A stretch of 64,000 nucleotides of DNA from Muriicola sp. Z0-33 (GCF_026126425.1 NZ_JAFMPW010000001.1:186001-250000); one strand, 5' to 3'. Positions 18,691 through 28,288 are shown, counted from the stretch's first letter. Notes: generated by a model from the letters alone, not told the origin. A program made the numbers and translations.

Positions 18691-19896
18691 ATGGTATTTT
18701 CAAATCAGCAATTAAAGAATATGGCTTATCGGGCCGCAAACCTGGGAATGAAGCCACAGCAAGATTTCATCCTAGATGAAAAGAAGATCATCAACGGATA
18801 TAAAACAAAGAAGTATTTCCTGAATGAAAGAATTGGAGAGCTTGGAGAGTCGCTCTCCGAGCACTTTCATAAAATGGAAATTGTCAAAGGCCAGTTGTCT
18901 AAAGAAGTAGTGGCACTCAATAAGGCTAAAACACAAGCCATAGAGGAGGAGATAATCACCTTAAAGGGCAATATAGCTCATCAGAAAATTCAAATTAAGG
19001 AGCATATTCGGCGCTGTCATTTAAATGGGGATGATCTTAAATGCATGTATAACGTTGATGAGATCACCGCCCTGGAAGACTTTGAACCCATTGTAATAAA
19101 GCCCACTCCAAAACTGAAAACACGTCCGAAGAGGATTCCACTCTGGCTACTTTACCTTGTGGAAGTGATCTTTATATTTGGGGAGGGGATACTATTTTAT
19201 AACATATTAACCGAAACACATGACCTTCCCGAAATTATTCTAAGAAGCGTGTTTTTTATTCCCATTGTCTTTGCAGCCAGCTTCCTTACCTCGAGGAGAA
19301 TTTCTTTACGCTGGGTATGGTTACCAATTTTGCTGATTCTCAGTGTTTATGCCATCTTATCATTTACTGTGATGGAGTGGTATTTTTCATCGCTTGCATT
19401 AGACGAGACCCTGACCTTTACTTCCTTTTTTATTAAAAATGGTTTCCTGATTCTTGGAGCAGTAATGATGGTTACCCTTGCACTATTCCTGACGAACGCT
19501 GTTAAAAGTATTTATAGCAGAAAAGATGCAAAAGTTAAACCGAAAAAGCCAGAATCGTTACCCGTAAAAGGAAAGGATTCTCCACAACAGCTCGATCTTA
19601 ATTTGAAATTTCATGAGCTCAAAGGAGCATACAAACTCCTGAGTAAATTGCAAGATCAGTTGACTGCATCTCATGAAGCAGGGAAAAACGAATTCAGGCG
19701 CATCCTGGGAGATGTGTCCGTGCTCCAAAACAAGACCACAGGTATATCTTCAGAAATTGGGGACTGTGAAAAGGAATTAGGGGCTCTCGAGATTAGTTCA
19801 TTCGAGGAAATTAATAAATATCGGGAGCATTTTGAAAACTATAGTAACGGACAGGGCCCGATTCACTGGAAGAATTTCGATTTTACACAGATATAG
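18691..19896 (+). CDS. Coiled-coil membrane protein of the PBP cassette
   Basis: 401 residues with a symmetrical plan: a charged helical N-terminus likely to form coiled coil (about 55-125, Lys/Glu-rich with heptad-like spacing), four hydrophobic segments in the middle (about 149-171, 185-205, 208-228 and 245-270), and a second helical, charged C-terminus (about 300-385). No signal peptide, so both helical arms are probably cytoplasmic. The two arms could form a scaffold or touch a cytoplasmic partner. No family recognised. It is separated from the vWA-like gene by 6 bases. Confidence 0.75.
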   Translation: MVFSNQQLKNMAYRAANLGMKPQQDFILDEKKIINGYKTKKYFLNERIGELGESLSEHFHKMEIVKGQLSKEVVALNKAKTQAIEEEIITLKGNIAHQKIQIKEHIRRCHLNGDDLKCMYNVDEITALEDFEPIVIKPTPKLKTRPKRIPLWLLYLVEVIFIFGEGILFYNILTETHDLPEIILRSVFFIPIVFAASFLTSRRISLRWVWLPILLILSVYAILSFTVMEWYFSSLALDETLTFTSFFIKNGFLILGAVMMVTLALFLTNAVKSIYSRKDAKVKPKKPESLPVKGKDSPQQLDLNLKFHELKGAYKLLSKLQDQLTASHEAGKNEFRRILGDVSVLQNKTTGISSEIGDCEKELGALEISSFEEINKYREHFENYSNGQGPIHWKNFDFTQI

Positions 19897-19902
19897 ATCA
19901 CT

Positions 19903-20634
19903 ATGAAAAAATTAATCATATTATTCGTTTTAGTCCTCCTGGCATTCGTTGGTGAAAGTTGCGAAACCGAATGCGAAACCGTCACGACCAGAAATATTAC
20001 TGTCCTGGTAGATGCCACAGATTCATTGCTTATCACCAAGGCACAGAACGAATTGCGCCAGGAGAATTTTGAGCAACTTATCAATCAGCAGCTGGGTCTT
20101 AAGGATGGTCCAAAATGCTTTACTGTTAACTACGATTTTGGGATTATCTCTACCCATAGCTTTTATAACCCTGTCTCTACTGCTTTGTCTCATACCAATT
20201 GGGGTGAAGCCAGAAACAAACTAATTCTCAGGTGGCGGGATTTTTACAAAGTACACGAAGATAATTTGCAGCGCCTGGATTCTGTTGGGGTTATGGATAA
20301 AACCTCTCTTTTTCCCACGCTTATGAAGGCTATTAATAAGACAGATGGAACGGTGATAGTCGTCAGCGATCTAATCGAAAACAATCCTGTGGTAAATTTC
20401 TATAAAAGTCCTCCTACCACAGTAGAGGAAATGGATAAGGCATATAGAGATATGGTAGGTTATTATTTACCAGACCAAATTGGCCCAGGTGCTGAAAGAG
20501 AGGTAATTTTTATTGTGATGTCCGAGCCGAAAGATTCGGGTGTTGTGCATAAGGCAAGGGCCTTTTGGAAATATGCGCTGGAACAGAACCTCGGACTTAA
20601 TGTGTCTTTTTCGGACGGCTTATCTACGCTTTAA
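19903..20634 (+). CDS. vWA-like envelope protein of the PBP cassette
   Basis: 243 residues. The N-terminus is a hydrophobic signal peptide ending at Cys20 (FVGESC), an imperfect lipobox, so lipid anchoring is likely but not certain. The mature domain begins ITVLVDATDSL, where Asp37-x-Thr39-x-Ser41 occupies the place of the MIDAS motif (usual form DxSxS) of a von Willebrand factor A fold; a later strand GTVIVVSDLIEN fits the strand that supplies the third metal-ligand Asp. vWA domains bind protein partners through a metal ion. It is 2 bases from the next gene. Confidence 0.75.
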   Translation: MKKLIILFVLVLLAFVGESCETECETVTTRNITVLVDATDSLLITKAQNELRQENFEQLINQQLGLKDGPKCFTVNYDFGIISTHSFYNPVSTALSHTNWGEARNKLILRWRDFYKVHEDNLQRLDSVGVMDKTSLFPTLMKAINKTDGTVIVVSDLIENNPVVNFYKSPPTTVEEMDKAYRDMVGYYLPDQIGPGAEREVIFIVMSEPKDSGVVHKARAFWKYALEQNLGLNVSFSDGLSTL

Positions 20635-20636
20635 TC

Positions 20637-21518
20637 ATGCCCGCTGTTGTAGTTTATCTGGCACTCATTTTCCTGGCTTTACTGGGCTGTATTCTTTTGT
20701 ATATTCCAAGGAAGAATTGGTTTAATTTAAGAGTTGCCAGGGAAGAAGGATGGGGAACCCTGGTGATCTTGCTGATAGGTATGGGGACCAGTATGTTGTG
20801 TTTTCTCTTCAGTAAATTACTTTTCTCTGCCCTTTGTCTTGGGATATCATCAAGTATTATAGAATACAATATCCTGATGAATAATGTGTACTGGTACGGA
20901 TCGGAATTGCTTTCTCCAATAAGAAGCATAAAATATCCCATTTCGTATTTTGGACTTCATACCATAGCGTACTTCTCCGGATTATATGCCTTGCTGTTTT
21001 GCCTAAGCAAACTCAATATCAGGTCTAGGTACAATCTATCGCATGATAAATTGAAACTACAGTTTATGTGCCTTGGATTGTTTATGTTTTTTGAAACATT
21101 ACTCTATGTATCGTACCCATTTCAAACTTTTGCCAGTGGTTGGCGTATTTTCCACAACTTCTTTGCTGTATTCCTTGCTCGTATTCATTTTACAGCATGT
21201 CTTTTTATAGCTGCCTGGTTGCAGTTTCACCACCCCTGGGTGAAGATCGCACTAAAATCCAAGGTGCTTTCCGTCAGATACTATTGGCTTTCCGGGGTAT
21301 TCTTGACCCCCAGGAATACTGTCGTGTTTTTTGTTGCCCTGGGAGCCATGTTTTTATTACCGGCCTACATCAGAATGTATTCACAAACTGAGTTCGGACT
21401 AATTATCTCACTATTGTTTAACGGAGGCCTTCTTTTAGTATTCTGGCGTTGGGTGAGCCCCGCAATTTATCATTTAATTCGTTTTATATCGGATTTCGAA
21501 AAACGCAAAGCCTTATGA
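20637..21518 (+). CDS. Polytopic membrane protein of the PBP cassette
   Basis: 293 residues with about seven hydrophobic segments from residue 5 onward (VVVYLALIFLALLGCILLYI first, LIISLLFNGGLLLVFWRWV last) and short basic loops (KSKVLSVRYYW, FEKRKAL). No transporter or enzyme motif is recognisable. Its TGA stop overlaps the next start codon (ATGA at 21515-21518), so translation of the penicillin-binding protein is coupled to it. It could be a membrane platform for the PBP and the vWA-like protein. Confidence 0.75.
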   Translation: MPAVVVYLALIFLALLGCILLYIPRKNWFNLRVAREEGWGTLVILLIGMGTSMLCFLFSKLLFSALCLGISSSIIEYNILMNNVYWYGSELLSPIRSIKYPISYFGLHTIAYFSGLYALLFCLSKLNIRSRYNLSHDKLKLQFMCLGLFMFFETLLYVSYPFQTFASGWRIFHNFFAVFLARIHFTACLFIAAWLQFHHPWVKIALKSKVLSVRYYWLSGVFLTPRNTVVFFVALGAMFLLPAYIRMYSQTEFGLIISLLFNGGLLLVFWRWVSPAIYHLIRFISDFEKRKAL

Positions 21519-23467
21519 TCCAAAAGATCGAAAAATTGTTGAATATTACCTTAAGCGATTGGGTTAAAGCCATAATTATTATCGCAGGGGTATTTCTATC
21601 ATTGATCCTGTTCCACATCTTATGGCCTTCTAAAATGAGGTTAGAGCCCAATGTTCATTTTATATCCTCTGTAAGAGACGAAAATCACCATCTACTGGCC
21701 GTATTTGGAAAAAATACGGTGCTTAATAATCGTTTAACAGCCGAGGAAATCCATGAAATGGATGCCAGGGGAATCCTTAACAAGTACCCTATTGTCCCGG
21801 TTTTATCCTATGAGGAATTGCCAGAGAATTACATTTACTTTTTAACCAGGGTGGAAAACAAAAACTTCTTTGGTTCAGGAAAGGATAACGTTTATGGGAT
21901 GTCTGTTTCAGGAGTGGCCAGATTGTTTAAGGGCAAGGCAGATGGGGGTTCAAATATTCCTCAGCAGTTACTGAAGAATGCTATTCACAAAAAGGAAGGT
22001 CTGGGAACAATCTATTTATCCCGGAAGTATGGAGAACAATTGGCAGCTTTTCAAATGGTTAAGTCGGCCAGCCCACAGGAAATACTAATGGCCTATACCA
22101 ATTATTCTGGCAATTTCTGGTACGAGAAAGATTTCTCCGGACTCATACTGGCTTCTTATGCCATTTTTAACAGGCCCCCGCATGAATTGAATGATCTGGA
22201 GATGTTGCTAACTGTAAGAACTTTAAAGAATGCCCGGGATCTCAGAATGCTCTGTGATGATAAGTTTGAAAATGCAGCGGTAATAAAGCAACAGGTCATA
22301 TCTTACTTTGCGCTTATTGCCGAAGATTCTCAGGAAGACAAAACACGTTTAAAGGCAATGCGAGGAATGGAGTTGAGGTTTGCTGAAAGAAACGGACTAA
22401 GAAAGACCACTGCATTGACCAATTTTTTTAGTAAAAACAGGGGGAAAACCAAAAGACGGTTTGCTTTGCAATATATTTCTTCAATTAAGAGGGATAATCA
22501 ATTAAAATTAGATGAGGCTGTTGGCCTTTTTTCAAAACGATTTCGATCTCAATTAGAGAAGCAAGGATATGATCTGGAGGTTTCACTCATTGCTTTGGAT
22601 ATTAAGAGTGGGCGTATTGAAGCCGCGCTGGGCAATAGGAAAAACAGTGGGGCTATGGCCAACTTTACGGACTATGGAGACGGATTTCAATGTGGATCCG
22701 TTTTAAAACCCCTGGTATTTTTAGAACTGTTCGAGAATTATGATTTTAATAGTAACAGTAAATTATTCAATGGAAATTTAGAGGAGTACAAGTACAACCC
22801 AAGTAACTTTAATAACAATCTTTTAAACCAGGATGTGTCTGTGCGAGACGTATTAAAGTACAGCCTCAACAAGGCCGCGGTTAATTATCGGGTAAAGGCC
22901 AATCCGCTTGAAGTGGCCAGGAGAGTAGAAAGAAAACTTTCTAAAATGGAAATACCTTCAAACCCCTCTTACAGCCTTGGAGAATCTTATATACTTGGCA
23001 CCAAAACCATGACCCCATGGGAAGTAGCCCAGGCCTATCAGATGCTTTTTAATGATGGTAAAGCTGTTGAATTAAGTCCGTGGAAATACATAATAGATCC
23101 CCATTTACAGGATACCATAGTTGATGGGAATAGTGTAAAAACAAAATCTATTTACACTTCAGAATCAGCCAGCAATTTAAAATCTGTCTTGAGTGCGGCT
23201 TTCGAACGTGGAGGAACTTGCCACAGATTACTTAAAATCTTACCAAAAGACAGAAACTATTATGGTAAGACAGGAACTACAGGAAAAGCGAAAGATGGCT
23301 GGACTGTCATAAGTGACGGACAAAAGTTGGTTATAGCCTGGGCCGGTTACGTAAAAAACGACGAAGGTATTCTGAAAAGGAAAGATGCCCCTGCCGTTCC
23401 CTCCAAATCCGGAGCTGGATCTGCAGGGATACTGGCTGCAATGACATATTCCAAATTGTATAATTAG
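21515..23467 (+). CDS. Bifunctional penicillin-binding protein, transglycosylase + transpeptidase
   Basis: 650 residues, starting at the ATG that overlaps the previous stop; an earlier in-frame start at 21449 would lie inside that gene. One membrane anchor (about 18-36) precedes a GT51 transglycosylase domain with Glu114 (VENKNFF, for the usual EDxxFY), a GGSNIPQQLLKN motif and the second acidic site Glu189 in SPQEILMAY. The transpeptidase domain has Ser395-x-x-Lys398 (GSVLK), Ser450-Leu-Asn452 and Lys585-Thr-Gly587. All catalytic motifs are present but the sequences are divergent from housekeeping PBP1 (usual forms PGSTFKP, SSN), so this is probably a specialised peptidoglycan synthase with its own partner genes. 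Confidence 0.88.
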   Translation: MIQKIEKLLNITLSDWVKAIIIIAGVFLSLILFHILWPSKMRLEPNVHFISSVRDENHHLLAVFGKNTVLNNRLTAEEIHEMDARGILNKYPIVPVLSYEELPENYIYFLTRVENKNFFGSGKDNVYGMSVSGVARLFKGKADGGSNIPQQLLKNAIHKKEGLGTIYLSRKYGEQLAAFQMVKSASPQEILMAYTNYSGNFWYEKDFSGLILASYAIFNRPPHELNDLEMLLTVRTLKNARDLRMLCDDKFENAAVIKQQVISYFALIAEDSQEDKTRLKAMRGMELRFAERNGLRKTTALTNFFSKNRGKTKRRFALQYISSIKRDNQLKLDEAVGLFSKRFRSQLEKQGYDLEVSLIALDIKSGRIEAALGNRKNSGAMANFTDYGDGFQCGSVLKPLVFLELFENYDFNSNSKLFNGNLEEYKYNPSNFNNNLLNQDVSVRDVLKYSLNKAAVNYRVKANPLEVARRVERKLSKMEIPSNPSYSLGESYILGTKTMTPWEVAQAYQMLFNDGKAVELSPWKYIIDPHLQDTIVDGNSVKTKSIYTSESASNLKSVLSAAFERGGTCHRLLKILPKDRNYYGKTGTTGKAKDGWTVISDGQKLVIAWAGYVKNDEGILKRKDAPAVPSKSGAGSAGILAAMTYSKLYN

Positions 23468-23758
23468 TTTATTTTCGCTAGCTTTAAATTATTGATCAAT
23501 AAACATTTAACAAGAAGAATTTATTCGAAATAAAGATTACTTGCTACCTGATATCAGTGCTTAAACACGAATTAAGCAACCGCAAAGACCATTTATTTTT
23601 ACATAATGGAACCTTACTCATGCGTTCCGCGGTTTGCGCCATTGAATCGCTCTGCTCGTCTTTATATTCTTTAATCTCGTCAAGTCATTTGTTCTGCAAG
23701 TTATTTGAGTTTCCAGGAAGGTGGATCCAAACTTTGATCAGGAGTACATGCAAAAAAG

Positions 23759-24178
23759 ATGAATAAGTTGCATAAAAAAAAGGATGCTGGAAAAATCAGC
23801 AATACTGAAACGGGTGCTATTCCCCAGGGCATAGATTTGCCTTCAACTTCTGAACTCTACTACAACAAACTAGGGGCAAATTTGTTGTTGCTTTATCAAT
23901 TCTATCTCCGCCAAGAAACTTTACTTGAACCCGAAATTAAAATGGCCCTTTGGAGGATGATTCAGCTTAATGAAGATTTTCGAGGGAAGATTCGGCTATT
24001 GCATCTGGAATATTTAGAGAAAGACACAGTAAATCTGGATGCCGGTTGGGAGGATGTCAAGGCATTTTTATTCCCCATGAAAGAAGAGCCAGAAGCAATA
24101 ACGCATCATATTGAAAGAGATCATCGGATAGTGGAGTATAAAGAGGTAGTATCCGAACTTCTGAGTTTAAACATTTAA
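23759..24178 (+). CDS. Hypothetical protein (139 aa)
   Basis: Soluble, without signal peptide. The N-terminus is Lys-rich and probably disordered; the middle (LYYNKLGANLLLLYQFYLRQETLLEPEIKMALWRMIQLNEDFRGKI in pieces) is helical and Leu-rich. No family recognised. A gap of 290 bases separates it from the PBP gene, so it may have its own promoter. Its stop overlaps the stop of the convergent gene on the other strand by two bases. Confidence 0.65.
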   Translation: MNKLHKKKDAGKISNTETGAIPQGIDLPSTSELYYNKLGANLLLLYQFYLRQETLLEPEIKMALWRMIQLNEDFRGKIRLLHLEYLEKDTVNLDAGWEDVKAFLFPMKEEPEAITHHIERDHRIVEYKEVVSELLSLNI

Positions 24179-24894
24179 ATGGCCAGCTTTGTTCTTAAGC
24201 CAAGCAGGTGCTTTTCTATAATTTTAGGGTCTACCGTTTTGTTTATTGGCAATTTATAACAATCGATAATCGCCGGCAGCAGGCTTCTGGCAATTTTCTG
24301 AGCAATTTTTTTACCCTGACGGCAAATCCATTTCCTCTGAGCTTCAAATTCTGATTTTTCAACACCTTTTATGATTTCGGGCAATTTATGTCCGTCTATA
24401 TAACGCTTTCTTAAATACTCTTTCCTGGCAGGGTCAAAGTTGGATAATTCTATCCAGTCTTTTACACTTCTGCTCATCTCTGCCAACACAGTATTTTTAT
24501 GTTCGCCCCAAAGGGTTTCAAATACTCCGGGCTCTGATGCTTTTTGCTCCCAGCTGACGTCTTCTTTAAAAGGTAATTTACAGCTTAAGGTGTTGGTATA
24601 ATCTATGCAAAGGTTCTTAATGACTGGGAAATAGTAAGAGGTAATTAGTGCGGTGCATTTTTCTGGCACCAACTTTCCAGATTGAAATCGTTTTTGCTCC
24701 TTGAGATAGAGGTCGGAAAAAACACTTTTGGCATGGCCGTCCAAATCCTGATTAAGTCCGAGGGTAAGCAGCCAATATTTAATTAGTGGTTCAACAGAGG
24801 AATAATACTCGCGATACTTTTCAGTATTGCCAGGATCTTTCAAAAAAGCGTAGACTTTATTCCACGAGGTATTGTAAGATGGTTTGAGCCCCAT
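24175..24894 (-). CDS. Divergent sigma-factor-like protein
   Basis: 239 residues, soluble. I do not see a textbook match, but two parts recall ECF sigma factors: near residues 50-100 a region-2-like order (HAKSVFSDLYLKEQKRF, later VIKNLCIDYTN), and near 155-200 a region-4-like helix-turn-helix (KEYLRKRYIDGHKLPEIIKGV followed by a basic recognition-type helix). The spacing fits a 200-residue sigma factor with an extra C-terminal tail. Function as a sigma factor is inference; an alternative is an unrelated helical DNA-binding protein. It stands alone, convergent with the 139-aa gene. Confidence 0.6.
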   Translation of the reverse strand: MGLKPSYNTSWNKVYAFLKDPGNTEKYREYYSSVEPLIKYWLLTLGLNQDLDGHAKSVFSDLYLKEQKRFQSGKLVPEKCTALITSYYFPVIKNLCIDYTNTLSCKLPFKEDVSWEQKASEPGVFETLWGEHKNTVLAEMSRSVKDWIELSNFDPARKEYLRKRYIDGHKLPEIIKGVEKSEFEAQRKWICRQGKKIAQKIARSLLPAIIDCYKLPINKTVDPKIIEKHLLGLRTKLAI

Positions 24895-25184
24895 TGATCA
24901 AAATTTGGTCTAATCGGTTGTTGAAAAAACGTGTTCTCAAGCAGTTTTTAAAGTAATTGTTCTAAATACGAAGTTTTTAGAGAGGCTCTTATTTATAACG
25001 GAATCTTTAGCTACTTATTTTAAGTAGCAACCATAAATGAACCGAATTTCAAAGAAATCCAATGAAGGGAATAGAATTCTGTTCCCAAATTGCATTTATG
25101 AACAAGACCTGCACCCAATAGTTGATATTTACTACCTTAGGAGACTATTGGGATTTGCGTTGAAATTATCAACATCTATTTTTT
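24895..25184. other. Intergenic region before the GH144-type gene
   Basis: No convincing gene. A perfect 7-bp hairpin GCTACTT/AAGTAGC with a 5-base loop lies at 25010-25028, without a T run, so it is not a clear terminator. Confidence 0.35.
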
Positions 25185-26552
25185 ATGATTCACTTATCTA
25201 TCAGGCTCTTAAAAAAAACGGCACTTATAGCAACGTTCATTTTTGTTGGATGTAGCGGCCAGGATAATGATGGCAAGGATAAGAACAATACCCAACAGAG
25301 CAGCAGTATTACAGATGAGGAGCTTTTGGATCTTGTGCAAAGGGAAACCTTCAGGTATTTCTGGGAGTATGCAGAACAGACCTCTGGTTGTGCCAGGGAG
25401 AGATATCATCCTGCAACACCTTCATATGATGAAAATGTAGTCACCATAGGCGGTACAGGTTTTGGTATAATGGCCATAATAGTAGCTATGGAAAGAGGCT
25501 TTATCAGCAGGGGGGAGGGCTTGGACAGACTTTCGAAAATCCTGACGTTTCTGGAGTCGGCAGATCGTTTTCACGGTGCCTGGCCCCACTGGTTAGACGG
25601 CACCAATGGGCAGGTAATTCCTTTTAGTCCTAAGGATGATGGGGGAGACCTGGTAGAAACAGCTTTTTTAGCACAAGGGCTTATATGTGTAAAAGAGTAT
25701 CTCAAAGACGGGTTACCATCAGAGCAGGCTATTGGGGAAAAGGCTGATTTGCTTTGGAAGGAAGTAGAATGGGATTGGTATACACAAGGAAACAATGCGC
25801 TCTATTGGCATTGGAGTCCATTATATGGTTTTGATATTAACTTTGAACTAAAAGGATATAACGAAGTACTTATTACATATGTCCTGGCGGCCTCTTCCCC
25901 AAATTTTTCGATTACAAAAGAGGCGTATACCGATGGATGGGCATCCGGAGGAGATATTAAATCCGGGAACACCAAATATGACATTCCCCTTGTAGTATCA
26001 CACAATGGCGCCCAGGAATATGGAGGTCCTTTGTTCTGGGCACATTATTCCTATCTTGGCCTGAATCCGATTGGGCTGGCAGATGAGTTTGTAGATTACG
26101 GGGAAGTAAACATCAATCATGTCGGGATAAATTATGACTATTGCGTTGAAAATCCTGGAAATTTCAAGGATTATGGCGAGGATTGCTGGGGACTTACGGC
26201 CAGCTATACAAGAAATACAGATGGAAGCCTGGGGTATGCAGCACATCATCCGGCGAACGACTCAGGAGTAATAACGCCAACTGCGGCAATAAGTTCTATT
26301 CCTTATGCCCCAACCGCTTCATTAAAAGCCATGCACTATTTTTACAAAAACAAGGATAAATTACTTGGGCCTGCTGGGTTTTACGACGCCTTTAGTCCGG
26401 AAAACGATTTCTGGGTTGCAGAGGCATATTTGGCCATTGATCAGGGCCCGGAAATTATTATGATAGAAAACCATAGAAGTGGTTTACTCTGGAACTTATT
26501 TATGGGCAATGAAGATGTGCAGAACGGGCTCGGAAAGTTGGGATTTGACTAA
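25185..26552 (+). CDS. Glucoamylase-like (PF10091) lipoprotein, GH144-type beta-1,2-glucanase
   Basis: 455 residues. A signal peptide with lipobox Cys23 (FVGCSG) anchors it in the outer envelope. The catalytic part is the (alpha/alpha)6 glycoamylase-like fold: LLDLVQRETFRYFWEYAEQTSG, the GGTGFGIMAI motif, FHGAWPHWLDG, DGGDLVETAFLAQGL, LYWHWSP, FWAHYSYLGLNP and the C-terminal AYLAIDQGPEIIMIENHRSGLLW, all typical of GH144. Characterised members are endo-beta-1,2-glucanases, so cleavage of beta-1,2-glucan is the best guess. It precedes an EEP-family gene by 34 bases, probably in one operon. Confidence 0.85.
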   Translation: MIHLSIRLLKKTALIATFIFVGCSGQDNDGKDKNNTQQSSSITDEELLDLVQRETFRYFWEYAEQTSGCARERYHPATPSYDENVVTIGGTGFGIMAIIVAMERGFISRGEGLDRLSKILTFLESADRFHGAWPHWLDGTNGQVIPFSPKDDGGDLVETAFLAQGLICVKEYLKDGLPSEQAIGEKADLLWKEVEWDWYTQGNNALYWHWSPLYGFDINFELKGYNEVLITYVLAASSPNFSITKEAYTDGWASGGDIKSGNTKYDIPLVVSHNGAQEYGGPLFWAHYSYLGLNPIGLADEFVDYGEVNINHVGINYDYCVENPGNFKDYGEDCWGLTASYTRNTDGSLGYAAHHPANDSGVITPTAAISSIPYAPTASLKAMHYFYKNKDKLLGPAGFYDAFSPENDFWVAEAYLAIDQGPEIIMIENHRSGLLWNLFMGNEDVQNGLGKLGFD

Positions 26553-26586
26553 ATACAATAATCAATAATTTAAGTTTGCTAAACAA

Positions 26587-27447
26587 ATGAAGAAAGCAAC
26601 ACGGCTAAACAAATTAATCATCATCCTTGCTTTTATGTTTGGAGGGTTATTAACCCCTGTTATTGCTCAAACCCTGAATGTACTAACCTATAATATTAGA
26701 TACGATACCCCCAGGGATAGTCTCAATTCCTGGGATAACAGGAAAGATTTTCTGATATCCCAACTCAATTTCTATGAGCCCGATGTCTTTGGAACTCAGG
26801 AAGGAATGTTACATCAATTAAAAGATATAGACAATGGCCTTGATACATATACCTTTTTTGGAAAGGGCAGGGATGATGGCAAAGAAGCCGGGGAGTATTC
26901 CGCTATATTTTATAATACTAATAGAATAGAGTTGCTGGATTCCAACACATTCTGGCTTTCGGAAACTCCGGAGATCCCTTCAAAAGGATGGGATGCCGCT
27001 ATCAAGAGAGTTTGCACTTATGGTAAATTCAAATCTAAAATGGATAAGGTAGAATTTTGGGTTTTCAATACCCATTTTGATCATATTGGGCAGCAGGCCA
27101 GAAAAGAAAGTATTTTACTGATTTTAAAAAAGATAGCAGAGATTAATTCTGATGCATTGCCGGTGATCCTGATGGGAGATCTTAATCTTGAACCACAGCA
27201 TGAAAGTATAATGTATCTGGCAAACAGAATGGAGGATAGCTATACGGCGGCCGGAAAAAATAGTTTTGGTCCGGCCGGGACTTTTAATGGTTTTAAGTTT
27301 AATGAACCTGTTATTAATAGGATAGACTACATTTTTACTTCAAAGGGGGATTTCAGTGTTTTGAAAAATGCAATATTAAGTGATTCCAAAGATTGCAGAT
27401 ACCCTTCAGATCACCTTCCGGTGTATGCCAGACTTAGGATCAATTAG
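26587..27447 (+). CDS. Secreted endonuclease/exonuclease/phosphatase family protein
   Basis: 286 residues with a signal peptide ending in PVIAQ near residue 28. The EEP fold is complete: NVLTYNIRYD (Asn), TQEG (metal Glu), VFNTHFDH (His), LMGDLNLEP (Asp-x-Asn) and the C-terminal SDHLPV. Such exported enzymes cleave phosphodiesters or sugar phosphates; the narrow specificity cannot be read here. It follows the GH144-type gene directly, which points to a role in using a phosphorylated or phosphate-linked glycan, but that is inference. Confidence 0.88.
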   Translation: MKKATRLNKLIIILAFMFGGLLTPVIAQTLNVLTYNIRYDTPRDSLNSWDNRKDFLISQLNFYEPDVFGTQEGMLHQLKDIDNGLDTYTFFGKGRDDGKEAGEYSAIFYNTNRIELLDSNTFWLSETPEIPSKGWDAAIKRVCTYGKFKSKMDKVEFWVFNTHFDHIGQQARKESILLILKKIAEINSDALPVILMGDLNLEPQHESIMYLANRMEDSYTAAGKNSFGPAGTFNGFKFNEPVINRIDYIFTSKGDFSVLKNAILSDSKDCRYPSDHLPVYARLRIN

Positions 27448-27460
27448 GAATATAAACAGG

Positions 27461-28204
27461 TTATCTAAGTAGTATTAAAACTGCTCCGGCGGCGGTAAGA
27501 ATCAGGATTAACTTTCTGTAAAACGCCTCCCTGATGATTTTAACCAATTTGATGCCTACAACAATTCCTATGAGAACCCCTGGAAGTAGTTTTAAATTTA
27601 TTAAAAGCGTTTCCGGGGTAATGGTTCCCCAAACCCAAATATGAAAAGGCAGTTTAAAGACATTGATAATAAGGAATAACCACGCAGCTGTTCCTATAAA
27701 CTCGTTCTTCGGAATGCGCATGGCCAAAAAATAAATGTTGCTAAAGGCCCCTGCAAGATTTCCAATCATGGTAGTGATGCCTGCGATAGTTCCAATAAAT
27801 CCGGCGAAAAGCCAGTGTGTAGGCACTACCTTAGATTTCCTTCTATCCCACCAATACATCATAATAACGCTGCCCAGGATAATGATGGCCATGGTTATTT
27901 TAAATGTGGTATCCGGCAGGTCGTTGCCAATCAGAACACCAATTAAGATCCCGAGTAACATCCACGGTAAAAATCGAAAGATGTAAGACCATCTCGTATG
28001 ACGATTGTAGTAAACTACCGCAAAAATATCTCCCGCAACTAACAGAGGAACTACAAGGCCCGTAGATTCTTTAGCACCAAAAGCCAGCGCCATAAGGGTT
28101 ACATTGATGATTGCAATGCCTTTAATACCTGCTTTAGATACTCCAATGACAAAGGCAGCCGTTAAGGCTATTAGCCAGGCCATCAAGGTGATTTCAGATG
28201 TCAT
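27461..28204 (-). CDS. TauE/SafE family membrane exporter
   Basis: 247 residues with seven or eight hydrophobic segments and the TauE/SafE pattern: an N-terminal repeat AFVIGVSKAGIKGIAIINVTLMA, then LLVAGDIFAVVYYNRH, and a C-terminal repeat GIVVGIKLVKII. Members export sulfite, sulfoacetate or related anions. It converges on the EEP gene with a 13-base gap and diverges from the symporter gene at 28289. Confidence 0.87.
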   Translation of the reverse strand: MTSEITLMAWLIALTAAFVIGVSKAGIKGIAIINVTLMALAFGAKESTGLVVPLLVAGDIFAVVYYNRHTRWSYIFRFLPWMLLGILIGVLIGNDLPDTTFKITMAIIILGSVIMMYWWDRRKSKVVPTHWLFAGFIGTIAGITTMIGNLAGAFSNIYFLAMRIPKNEFIGTAAWLFLIINVFKLPFHIWVWGTITPETLLINLKLLPGVLIGIVVGIKLVKIIREAFYRKLILILTAAGAVLILLR

Positions 28205-28288
28205 AAATAGTTCCGGATCTTAGGTTTAACACACAAAAGGCAAATGTATCCTAAAAAATAATATCTTTAGTCGCTACAAAACCAAACT

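Noticed and set aside
23557-23766. 69-codon ORF between the PBP gene and the 139-aa gene
   Set aside because: Composition rich in Ser, Cys and His, no RBS context, overlaps the following start; looks like non-coding DNA.
25037-25255. 72-codon ORF before the GH144-type gene
   Set aside because: Overlaps the true signal-peptide region in another frame.
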